Source of the DNA: Bacillota bacterium | GTDB taxonomy: Bacteria > Bacillota > Bacilli > Paenibacillales > Paenibacillaceae | Length of the DNA: 64,000 bases | NCBI GenBank assembly: GCA_023391635.1 | Contig: JAEWAQ010000022.1 | Coordinates: 88,906-152,905, forward strand | Direction of reading: 5' to 3' | Part shown: positions 1 to 7,484 of the stretch, piece by piece | How the letters are laid out: each line of letters starts with the position of its first letter | Numbering within the stretch: the first letter of the stretch is position 1 | Translations under genes and position numbers: made by a program | Notes under the pieces: generated by a model | What the model was told of the DNA's origin: nothing | What the model saw: only the letters and a program-made list of their open reading frames with translations | Database searches by the model: none

Positions 1-17
1 GGTTTTTGGAACGCCAT
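1..17 (-). CDS. hisS: Histidine-tRNA ligase, first codons only (partial)
   Basis: Only the first codons are inside the window: ATG at 17-15 on the minus strand, reading MAFQK then running off the edge. A good ribosome binding site (AGAAAGGGTGAG, plus positions 22-33) lies just upstream. MAFQKP is the usual beginning of HisS in Paenibacillaceae, and the T-box leader upstream has an Asp specifier, which is known for hisS-aspS operons. In B. subtilis hisS also follows relA and dtd. The call is therefore an inference from five residues plus context; the rest of the gene must be read in the neighbouring sequence. Confidence 0.6.
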
Positions 18-64
18 CTGACTCACCCTTTCTCTGCAATCAACTGCGAAACCCATGCTGAAGG

Positions 65-280
65 CTAACGGACACAGCATTCTTGCTCGTTGTAATCTCT
101 AACGGACACAGCGGACGCTATTGCCTCAAATCTCACGCATTTTTTCCTCTAACGGACACGGCGGCCTCTATTTGGCGATTATAACCTAATGTGGTCGCGA
201 TTTGCGGCAATAAGCGCTGTGGAGTCCGTTACATCTGAAATGAGCCTGTTTTTGCGAAATAGCGGCTGTGGGGTCCGTTA
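65..280. repeat. Dispersed short repeats (CTAACGGACACAGC family)
   Basis: Three direct copies of CTAACGGACAC(A/G)(G)C begin at 65, 99 and 149. Two inverted copies (GCTGTGG(A/G)GTCCGTTA) end at 231 and 280. The second and third direct copies share a longer core followed by a CTATT tract. The array fills the stretch between the T-box terminator and the hisS ribosome binding site, so it would be transcribed as the hisS 5' untranslated region. Direct and inverted copies could pair with each other in that RNA. No coding potential is seen. Confidence 0.75.
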
Positions 281-291
281 ACCCAACAATC

Positions 292-664
292 AAAAAAAGC
301 TTCCACCCCAAACGACTGTCTGGGACGGAAGCTTGATCGGCTGCCGCGGTGCCACCCTCGATTCGACAACCTCATGGCCGGGCCATGCCGGTTGCCGCTC
401 TTCATTCGCCGGTTAACGCCCGGATGACGCCGCGATCCTACTGGTAACTGTCGTCATTGCGCAGGCGCAAGCTTGCCGAAATTGGCGCAAGAGCGCCGCC
501 GTAAGCTTACGGATACCTGAGTCAATGCGCCGTCGTTCGGATCGGGTTCTCGGGGAGGTCGTTCGTCCGTTCATCGCCGGAAAGCTTGCAGCCGAAGGCT
601 TTCCTCTCTGCGGGCGTGGGGGCGGAGTACTCGTTCCCGTCATCGAATCTGAGGTGATACAATT
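292..664 (-). promoter_or_regulatory. T-box leader of the hisS(-aspS) operon, Asp specifier
   Basis: Read on the minus strand, the canonical T-box AGGGTGGCACCGCGG lies at 358-344. It is followed by a terminator hairpin (arms 334-327 and 304-297) ending in a run of seven T. Upstream are the GAGTAC (AG-box) and AGAGAGG segments of stem I. The specifier candidate is GAC at 560-558, placed five bases before CGAG, the same spacing as GTC in the valS leader of this window. GAC reads aspartate, fitting a hisS-aspS operon controlled by uncharged tRNA-Asp. The specifier assignment is by alignment to the second leader, not by a folded model. Confidence 0.88.
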
Positions 665-671
665 GCCATAT

Positions 672-701
672 ATCTTATCAAATCCAACTGCCCGCCGTCA
701 A
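672..701 (-). promoter_or_regulatory. Promoter of the hisS T-box transcript
   Basis: On the minus strand TTGACG (701-696) and TAAGAT (677-672) are 18 bases apart, a sigma-A-like pair placed just before the T-box leader. Transcription would start near 665. Confidence 0.55.
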
Positions 702-805
702 TGGCCCGATGAACCCGCCTGTCGATGAACCCGCTCGGGCGAGACCGAACGAGGGACCTTGCAATCGTCATACCGCACAGCAAGCCTATTGCTGCAGCCC
801 GTGCA

Positions 806-842
806 TTGACCCGTCAGCGCCGATCCTCTAGACTTGATCTAG
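806..842 (+). promoter_or_regulatory. Promoter and small palindrome upstream of the LacI-type gene
   Basis: TTGACC (806-811) and TAGACT (829-834) are 17 bases apart. The -10 lies in the dyad CTAGA-N5-TCTAG (828-842), a possible autoregulatory site. The start codon follows at 879. Confidence 0.45.
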
Positions 843-878
843 CAAGCAATATGACTTCTGCCGATAGGATGAGCGTGC

Positions 879-1901
879 ATGAACATTTTCGATATCGCCC
901 GCCTGGCGGGCGTTTCCCGCAAAACGGTGCAGCGGGTGCTGAACGATGCCCCCGGCGTCAAGCCGGAAACCAAACAGAAAATCAAAGCCATCATGGCCCA
1001 GCAGCATTATGAGCCGAACGCCATCGCACGCAATTTGTCCACCAAAAGAACGCATACCATCGGCATTTTCATCATTCAGGACGTCGGCAAATATCAGCTT
1101 CATACCGACGATTTGTATTTCGGCGCGGTGATCGGGGGCATTATCAACCAATGCACCTACCGCGATTACAAAACGATGATCACGATCCTCGACATCTCCG
1201 ACCCGGAGCCTCTGATGAGCATGTACAAGCAGAAGAGCATCGACGCCGGCATCATCGTGAGTTGGTCCAATGTCCAGGCGATCGTCGACCGGGCTGTCTC
1301 CGCCGGCTTCCTGATCGGCGTCTTCGATCAAAATACGCTGAACGGCACGACCGAAAGCGTGCCCGTGCCATGGCTGGACAACCGCGTCAGCGCCTACCGG
1401 GCCGCGCAATGTCTGTTCGACTTCGGACACACCGATGTCGGTATTCTGACCGGCGACATGAACATCGCTTGTTCCGTCGAACGTCTCGACGGATTCATGC
1501 AGGCAGCGGCGGATCGCGGCATCGAAGTGCCCGCCTCCAAAATCAAATACGGTCACTTCGTCGAACATGACGGCGTAAATGCCGTCCGGGAATGGATAGC
1601 GGAAAGCACGCTGCCCAAGGCGCTGTTCTGTTCCAACGACCTGATGGCCTACGGCGTGCTGCAAGCGATGTCCGAGCATGGGCTGAAAGCGCCGCAGGAC
1701 CTCTCGCTTGTTGGCTTCGACGATCTGCTGATTTCCCAATACATGCATCCCCCGCTTTCCTCGATGCGCGTACCTCGGGTCGCCATGTCCGAAGCGTTGA
1801 CGGCGCGACTGCTGGATCAGCTTGACGGCATTCCGCCGGCTGGAGAGATGATCTTTCAGGCGGAGCTCGTGCTGCGCGGGTCCTGCGGAACTCATGATTG
1901 A
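879..1901 (+). CDS. LacI/GalR-family transcriptional regulator
   Basis: A 340-residue protein with the standard LacI plan. It has an N-terminal helix-turn-helix and hinge (residues 1-60, including DIARLAGVSRKTVQRVL) and a periplasmic-binding-protein-like sensor domain of about 270 residues (for example ALFCSNDLMAYGVLQA and LVGFDDLL near the end). Such proteins bind palindromic operators and release or bind them when a sugar is present. The gene directly precedes the SLH/GH16 glucanase gene; the promoter of that gene overlaps this stop codon and is followed by two palindromes. I infer that this regulator controls the downstream enzyme. The inducer is unknown; a beta-glucan oligosaccharide would fit. 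The ribosome binding site is weak (AGGAT). Confidence 0.88.
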   Translation: MNIFDIARLAGVSRKTVQRVLNDAPGVKPETKQKIKAIMAQQHYEPNAIARNLSTKRTHTIGIFIIQDVGKYQLHTDDLYFGAVIGGIINQCTYRDYKTMITILDISDPEPLMSMYKQKSIDAGIIVSWSNVQAIVDRAVSAGFLIGVFDQNTLNGTTESVPVPWLDNRVSAYRAAQCLFDFGHTDVGILTGDMNIACSVERLDGFMQAAADRGIEVPASKIKYGHFVEHDGVNAVREWIAESTLPKALFCSNDLMAYGVLQAMSEHGLKAPQDLSLVGFDDLLISQYMHPPLSSMRVPRVAMSEALTARLLDQLDGIPPAGEMIFQAELVLRGSCGTHD

Positions 1902-1927
1902 CAGAATCCTCTAAGGTGAAATATATT
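1898..1927 (+). promoter_or_regulatory. Promoter of the SLH/GH16 gene
   Basis: TTGACA (1898-1903) and TATATT (1922-1927) are 18 bases apart, a near-consensus sigma-A promoter overlapping the stop codon of the regulator gene. Predicted start near 1934, immediately before the first palindrome. Confidence 0.6.
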
Positions 1928-1940
1928 GATGTTAGCTTGA

Positions 1941-1990
1941 TGTCCCACGTGAGACAAAAATTTTGTCACATTTTGTCCCACGTGGGACAA
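1941..1990 (+). promoter_or_regulatory. Twin palindromic operators (TGTCCCACGTGGGACA type)
   Basis: Site 1 (1941-1956) is TGTCCCACGTGAGACA, one mismatch from a perfect dyad. Site 2 (1973-1990) is a perfect 18-bp palindrome with the same core. Their centres are about 33 bp apart, close to three helical turns. A third dyad, GACAAAA-A-TTTTGTC (1953-1967), lies between them. Position just downstream of the promoter and the central CG fit LacI-family operators, so the adjacent regulator is the natural ligand. This is inferred, not shown. Confidence 0.7.
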
Positions 1991-2032
1991 TACAAACGTT
2001 CACCCATTCCAAATGAAGAAAGGAGCAGTTCG

Positions 2033-5000
2033 ATGCGAATCGCAAAATGGCGTTCCGGATTATCTTCCTTGCTGGCAGCAACGTTGACGGTATCCCTCTT
2101 TGTCGGAACGACTAGCGCGGCAACGACCGCTGCAAGTCCTGACATTCTATCCGACGTACCTGCCGCGAATTGGGCATACCCGTCCATCCATCGCTGGCAA
2201 CAAGACGGCATCATCCATGGATACCCGGATGGCACGTTCCGCCCGGCCGGCCAGATTACCCGCGCCGAGTTCGCCGTCATCGCCAACCGGCTATTCGGAT
2301 TTCAGGAGGAGACAACCGTTCGAATCACCGACATCAAGCCTGGCAATTGGGCGTATCGAGAAATAGCGAAAGCTGTGGAAGTGCAATATTTGGCATTAAA
2401 CCCGCAAGACCAAGCTTACCCGAACCAGCCGCTTACCCGCGGTGAAGCGGCGAATGCGCTGGCAGCACTTTTTCATCTTCATACCGGCTCTGATGTCAAT
2501 GACACGACGACTTTTCGCGACTTGACCAACGTTGCCCCCGATGTTCGGCAAGCTATTGCCGCTCTGGAGGATGCCGGATTTCTCGCCGGATATCCGGACG
2601 GCACATTCCGGCCAGAGAAGACGATTACCCGCGCGGAGATGGCTTCCTTGCTCGACCGGATGGCGGCAAGCTTGATCTCGAAGCCGGGCAAGGACGTTCC
2701 TGCGCAGGTGGCGGGCAACGTCATCGTGAATGCGCCCGGCGTCTCCGTCGGGCATACGACGATTCAAGGCAATCTGTATTTGGCGCCGGGCATCGGGGAC
2801 GGCAACGTTCGGCTTGAAAAAGTGACGGTCGAAGGTACGGCCTACATCAACGGAGGCGGAGAGCATACGGTCACAGTGGCCGATTCCACGCTGGGCGACG
2901 TGCAAGTCGACAAGCAAGACGGCAAAGTGCGCGTCCTTGCAATCGGCAATACGACGATCGGGCATCTCACGCTTGTCTCCGGAGCCATTCTCGAGGGCCC
3001 TTTCGGCCTCGTTACCGTATCGCCGCCTTCCGACGGAACGGAATTGCCCGTTATCACGATTCGGGGGACCGTAACGGAATTGGTCATCGATCGTCCGGTG
3101 CGCATCCTGCTGGCAGACGATGCGGTCATTCGCTCGCTGAGCTTGGTTGAATCCGCCCGCGGCACTTCCCTTCAAGGGGGAGGCAAGGTGGAGAAGATCG
3201 ATAATCAGGCCGCCGATGTCACCCTAAACGGCAAACCACTCGAATCCGCAGCCCCAACGCCTTCCGGAGGCAGCTCAGGATCTTCGACTCCCCCGGTCAG
3301 CCAGAATCCCTGGACCCTCGTATGGTCTGACGAATTCAACGGCGATGCGATCGATACGAGCAAATGGGGGTTCGATACGACCAATGGCGTGTCCGTCGGC
3401 AATCCCGGCTGGGGCAACAATGAATTGGAATATTATACGGACCGCTCGGACAACGCCAAAGTCGAAGACGGCAAGCTGGTCATCACCGCGCGCAAGGAAG
3501 ACTACGAAGGATTCCATTATACGTCGGCAAGGATGAAGACGGCGGGCAAGTTCAGCAAGACATACGGCAAATTCGAAATCCGCGCCAAAGCGCCGACCGG
3601 TCAAGGCTTGTGGCCGGCGATCTGGATGATGCCCGAAGACAGCGTCTATGGCGTCTGGGCGTCTTCCGGCGAGATCGACATCATGGAAGGCTGGGGCAGC
3701 AAGCCGGACAGGATTGGGGGGACGATCCATTACGGCGGGCAATGGCCGAACAACGTCTATACCGGCAAAGAATACACGTTCACGGGAAGTACGACCGCGG
3801 AATGGCACACGTATGCCTTGGAATGGGAGCCCGGGGAAATTCGCTGGTACGTCGACGGCAAGCTCTTCTCCACGCAGAACGACTGGTACAGCAAAGGCGC
3901 CGACCAACCCGCCAATTACGCCTACCCGGCTCCGTTCGACCAAGCGTTCCATCTCATCGTGAACCTTGCGGTCGGCGGCAATTTCGACGGCAACCCGGCT
4001 GATGACAGCATCTTCCCGAGCACGATGGAGATCGATTACGTGCGCGTCTACGATTTGACGGGAAGAGCCTACCGGGAGCCAACACCGCCGGCAAGCACGC
4101 AGGAAGCGTATCCGGCAGGCGCGAGATTGCCTCTGCCCGATGGCAATCTCGTCTACAATAACGATTTTACGCAGGTCGTAGACGACGACGCCGACATGGG
4201 CATCCCCGGCACCGCCTACTGGGCCTTATTCCAGGGCGAAGGCGGTGCCGCGACGGTGTCGATCGATCCGCTTGACGGCGTCAACTTCGCCAAAATCGCG
4301 ATCGCGGCGGGCGGTTCTCAATTCTATTCCGTGCAGCCGCAGGCGATCGTCTCCCTGGCCAAAGGCCGCACCTACAAACTGACGTTCGACGCCAAGTCGG
4401 ACGCTTCCCGCAGCATGACGGTCCGGTTGACCGGAGGAGCTTCCCGCGGCTTTGCCGCCTACTCCCAATCGCTAACCGCGGCGTTAACGGATAGCATCGG
4501 GCATTATGAACTGCTGTTCCAGATGAAACAGGATTCCGATCCGGCCGCCCGCGTCGAGTTCAACATGGGACTGGACACGCATCCGGTATGGATCGGCAAT
4601 GCCCGGCTGGTCGAGATCGACGCGATTCCTTTTGAACATGACGCCGAGAAAGTGCCATACGGGCCGGACGGCAATCATGTGTATAACGGGACATTCGATC
4701 AGGGGGAGACGAACCGGCTGTCGTACTGGCATCTGCTGACGTCCGGCGGAGCGTCCGCAACCGCCGCCGTCGATGCGAACGAACGCAAACTCAAGCTCGG
4801 TATCGCCAGCGGCGGGACTTCCCCGGAACAGGTGCAGCTTGTGCAGAAAGGCATCCAGTTGATTCAAGATCAACAATATCGCCTGACGCTTGACGGCAGC
4901 GCAGCCCCGGCCAGGGATATCGAAGTTGCGCTGGTCAATCATGATGGCAGCGAAGTATACGACGTGCAATCGGTTCATATGACCGGCGCCGCATCGCCTG

Positions 5001-6523
5001 CTGCCGTTTCCTTCACCATGACCGGTTCGACGACCCATGAGGCCCAATTGGTACTGCGGGTTGGCGGAGCTGTCGGCACGATCTTGCTGGATAACATCAA
5101 GTTGGTTCGCACTAGCGATTATTTGGACCCCGGCGTCGTCAAGTTTCCGCTTGTCAACGGCCAGTTCGACGGAGGCATGACGCCATGGCAATCCGTTGGT
5201 ATCGAAGGGGCGACGGTTACCTCACAGGTGTACCGCTCCCAAGCCGCCATGTCAATTGGTGCCGTAGGGCCGAATCCATGGAGCGTCATGCTGCTGCAGG
5301 ACGGCTTGTCCGTATCGAACGGCGTTCGCTACACGGTCGAATTCGACGCTCGCTCGACCGAGACCCGCGCTATGGAAGTCATACTGGAGAATGCATCCTA
5401 CCAGCGTTCGTTCGACCAGACGGTCGAGCTGACGCCGGACATGCGACGTTACCGCTTCGAATTCGCGAAATCGGGCGATGAAACGGTGTCGCTCAAGTTT
5501 CTGCTCGGCAATATTGCCGGCAGCTCGTCCCTGCCAGGTCATGACGTCTTCATCGACAACGTCGTCGTTGAACCCGCGTTGGCCGTTACGCTGGGCAATA
5601 AGCTTATCAATGGCACCTTCGATGACGATGCGATCGGCTGGACGTCCTTCTTTGCCGATTTCCAAGGCGTAGTCGGTTCGGTGGGCAGCGCGGAAGGAAC
5701 GATGAAAACTTCGCTGAACGAGACAGGTACCGACAATTGGTCCGCGCAAGTCGATTATGAAAACGTGGCGATCGAGGCGGGCAAAAGTTACCGGCTGCTG
5801 TTTGACGCGAAGTCTTCGATCGACCGCAGCATACAAGTTACGGTAGAGCACAAGGGCGGGGCCTACGACAAATATTTGGACGTACGCAAGGAAGACGTAA
5901 CAAGCGAATGGCGAACGTTCGGCTACACTTTCACCGCCGGCGCGACCGATTCGGGGGCGCATGTCAATTTCCTGTTCGGAGCGATCGACGGAGCCGTGAT
6001 TGCGGACCCTCACGATATTTACATCGACAACGTCAGCCTCGTCGAAGTGCCGATGCCGGCTCTCGTCGGGCACGGAATTTTGAACGGCACATTCGATGTC
6101 AATACGGACGAATGGGGTCTGATCACGAGCGATGGCTCGAATGCGGCGATTCGCGTAGACAACGAACAATTACTGGTCGACTTCACCACCTATGACGGCT
6201 GGTTCCAGTGGTCGACGATCGTGAGGCAAGGAGGCTTACAGCTTGAATCCGGCAAATCCTATACCTTCTCATTCGATGCGAGTTCTACCTTATCCAAGCC
6301 AGTCATGGTAGAAATCAAACAAAGCGGAAGCGGTTTTCACTTGGAGACGAAAACAATCACGCTGACCGAAGAAATGAACGACTATTCCTGGACGTTCACG
6401 GTATCCGGCGATACCGATCCGAATGCACTGCTGCAATTCCATCTCGGTAGCGACAACGTGGACGGAGAACTCTTTATTCCTCACAGTATCCGAATCGATA
6501 ATGTGACATTGACGGAAGACTGA
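2033..6523 (+). CDS. SLH-anchored GH16 endo-beta-1,3-glucanase with five C-terminal CBM-like modules
   Basis: 1496 residues. The start at 2033 has AGAAAGGAG eight bases upstream; the longer open frame would translate the operators. Layout: signal peptide (about 1-29), three SLH domains (about 37-90, 95-150, 155-215) for cell-wall attachment, a repetitive beta-rich region (about 220-400), a Ser/Gly/Pro linker, then GH16 (about 427-675). The GH16 signature GEIDIMEG is present with E547, D549 and E552, the expected nucleophile, helper and acid/base. Five modules follow, starting near 704, 881, 1039, 1189 and 1347, each opening with a motif like NGTFD and resembling CBM4/9-type folds. The enzyme should degrade laminarin- or curdlan-like beta-1,3-glucans at the cell surface. 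Exact substrate is inferred from family and architecture. Confidence 0.92.
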   Translation: MRIAKWRSGLSSLLAATLTVSLFVGTTSAATTAASPDILSDVPAANWAYPSIHRWQQDGIIHGYPDGTFRPAGQITRAEFAVIANRLFGFQEETTVRITDIKPGNWAYREIAKAVEVQYLALNPQDQAYPNQPLTRGEAANALAALFHLHTGSDVNDTTTFRDLTNVAPDVRQAIAALEDAGFLAGYPDGTFRPEKTITRAEMASLLDRMAASLISKPGKDVPAQVAGNVIVNAPGVSVGHTTIQGNLYLAPGIGDGNVRLEKVTVEGTAYINGGGEHTVTVADSTLGDVQVDKQDGKVRVLAIGNTTIGHLTLVSGAILEGPFGLVTVSPPSDGTELPVITIRGTVTELVIDRPVRILLADDAVIRSLSLVESARGTSLQGGGKVEKIDNQAADVTLNGKPLESAAPTPSGGSSGSSTPPVSQNPWTLVWSDEFNGDAIDTSKWGFDTTNGVSVGNPGWGNNELEYYTDRSDNAKVEDGKLVITARKEDYEGFHYTSARMKTAGKFSKTYGKFEIRAKAPTGQGLWPAIWMMPEDSVYGVWASSGEIDIMEGWGSKPDRIGGTIHYGGQWPNNVYTGKEYTFTGSTTAEWHTYALEWEPGEIRWYVDGKLFSTQNDWYSKGADQPANYAYPAPFDQAFHLIVNLAVGGNFDGNPADDSIFPSTMEIDYVRVYDLTGRAYREPTPPASTQEAYPAGARLPLPDGNLVYNNDFTQVVDDDADMGIPGTAYWALFQGEGGAATVSIDPLDGVNFAKIAIAAGGSQFYSVQPQAIVSLAKGRTYKLTFDAKSDASRSMTVRLTGGASRGFAAYSQSLTAALTDSIGHYELLFQMKQDSDPAARVEFNMGLDTHPVWIGNARLVEIDAIPFEHDAEKVPYGPDGNHVYNGTFDQGETNRLSYWHLLTSGGASATAAVDANERKLKLGIASGGTSPEQVQLVQKGIQLIQDQQYRLTLDGSAAPARDIEVALVNHDGSEVYDVQSVHMTGAASPAAVSFTMTGSTTHEAQLVLRVGGAVGTILLDNIKLVRTSDYLDPGVVKFPLVNGQFDGGMTPWQSVGIEGATVTSQVYRSQAAMSIGAVGPNPWSVMLLQDGLSVSNGVRYTVEFDARSTETRAMEVILENASYQRSFDQTVELTPDMRRYRFEFAKSGDETVSLKFLLGNIAGSSSLPGHDVFIDNVVVEPALAVTLGNKLINGTFDDDAIGWTSFFADFQGVVGSVGSAEGTMKTSLNETGTDNWSAQVDYENVAIEAGKSYRLLFDAKSSIDRSIQVTVEHKGGAYDKYLDVRKEDVTSEWRTFGYTFTAGATDSGAHVNFLFGAIDGAVIADPHDIYIDNVSLVEVPMPALVGHGILNGTFDVNTDEWGLITSDGSNAAIRVDNEQLLVDFTTYDGWFQWSTIVRQGGLQLESGKSYTFSFDASSTLSKPVMVEIKQSGSGFHLETKTITLTEEMNDYSWTFTVSGDTDPNALLQFHLGSDNVDGELFIPHSIRIDNVTLTED

Positions 6524-6530
6524 TCCGGAT

Positions 6531-6580
6531 AAAACAAGACGGCTCCCATGGCAGAACGCCATCGGGAGCCGTCTTGTTTA
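6531..6580. terminator. Bidirectional terminator after the GH16 gene
   Basis: Long hairpin with arms AAACAAGACGGCTCCC and GGGAGCCGTCTTGTTT and A/T-rich flanks on both sides. It serves the GH16 gene on the plus strand and the small gene converging on the minus strand. Confidence 0.85.
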
Positions 6581-6766
6581 TTATCCTCTTGCACCGGGTG
6601 AATGTCTTCTGCCGTTGCGGGAACCGGCTGCTTGGCCGCGGCCGCTCCAATCTTCGGCAAACTCGGTTGATGCCGAATCGGCGAACGCCTTGGATTCTCT
6701 GCGGTCGGCGCTGCCCGTTTCCCGCATCATCCGCTCCAATTCCGCTTCCTTGCGCGATTGCCTCAT
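6581..6766 (-). CDS. Small hypothetical protein (61 aa)
   Basis: I do not recognise this protein. The start at 6766 has AAAAGGA eight bases upstream and begins MRQSRKEAELERMM; an in-frame ATG at 6775 overlaps that site and is less likely. The product is highly charged, rich in Arg, Glu, Ser and Gly, with no membrane segment or Cys. Its stop codon abuts a strong bidirectional terminator, which supports a real gene. Small, polar proteins of this kind are common among spore-associated proteins of this group, but no specific family can be claimed. The 260 bp to dtd hold two copies of ATTTATGAAC (near 6832 and 6876) and nothing else clear. Confidence 0.45.
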   Translation of the reverse strand: MRQSRKEAELERMMRETGSADRRESKAFADSASTEFAEDWSGRGQAAGSRNGRRHSPGARG

Positions 6767-7026
6767 GCCGTTCATCCTTTTCACGTCTGGATAAGGGATC
6801 TGGCATGTATTGTTGCCATCTGCGCTCGCATTTATGAACTTTAGAATCATTGCCTCACGCGCCGTTGAACCGGATTTATGAACCTAAGAACCGATCTAGT
6901 AGAGATTATCTGAATTAGCATTGCGGCCGAGGTGCTGCAACAGGGTTTTGTTCGGTTAAGGCCGTTCATGGCTTGGTTTGAAGCAACGTAACCCTTGCAC
7001 GTGGATAAGTGCCTGGTTTCCCGCAC

Positions 7027-7467
7027 TCACTTGCTGTCCACGACCAACGTCACCGGGCCGTCATTCACGAGCGCGACGTCCATCATGGCGCCGAAGCGGC
7101 CCGTCGCAACCGTCAAGCCGCGATCGCGCAACAAGCCGTTGAACCGCTCGTACATCGCTTCGGCCGTCTCGGGCCGAGCGGCGCCCATGAAGTTCGGCCG
7201 CCGCCCCTTGCGGCAATCCCCGTACAGCGTAAATTGCGACACCGACAAGATCGCGCCGCCGACTTCGACAACGGACAAGTTCATTTTCCCGCCGTCATCC
7301 TCGAAAATCCGCAAGCCCGCCAGCTTGTCCGCCATCCACGTCAGATCCGCTTCCGTATCTTCCTGGCCGATCCCTACGAGCAGCAGCAATCCACGTGCGA
7401 TTTCCCCGACGGTCTGTCCCTCCACGGTGACGCGCGCCTCGGACACCCGCTGTACGACCACTTTCAC
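7027..7467 (-). CDS. dtd: D-aminoacyl-tRNA deacylase
   Basis: 146 residues, the usual DTD length. The enzyme removes D-amino acids (and Gly from tRNA-Ala) wrongly attached to tRNA, in the cytoplasm. The active-site motif SQFTLYGD, which carries the catalytic Thr, and the C-terminal NDGPVT motif are both present; the protein begins MKVVVQRVSEA as in the family. It lies 17 bp after relA and is probably cotranscribed with it, as in Bacilli. Confidence 0.96.
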   Translation of the reverse strand: MKVVVQRVSEARVTVEGQTVGEIARGLLLLVGIGQEDTEADLTWMADKLAGLRIFEDDGGKMNLSVVEVGGAILSVSQFTLYGDCRKGRRPNFMGAARPETAEAMYERFNGLLRDRGLTVATGRFGAMMDVALVNDGPVTLVVDSK

Positions 7468-7484
7468 ATTCGAACCCTCCGATG

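Noticed and set aside
828..1895. Long minus-strand open frame opposite the LacI-type gene
   Set aside because: It mirrors the codon positions of the LacI gene, has no ribosome binding site and no recognisable domain; it is a shadow of GC-rich coding sequence.
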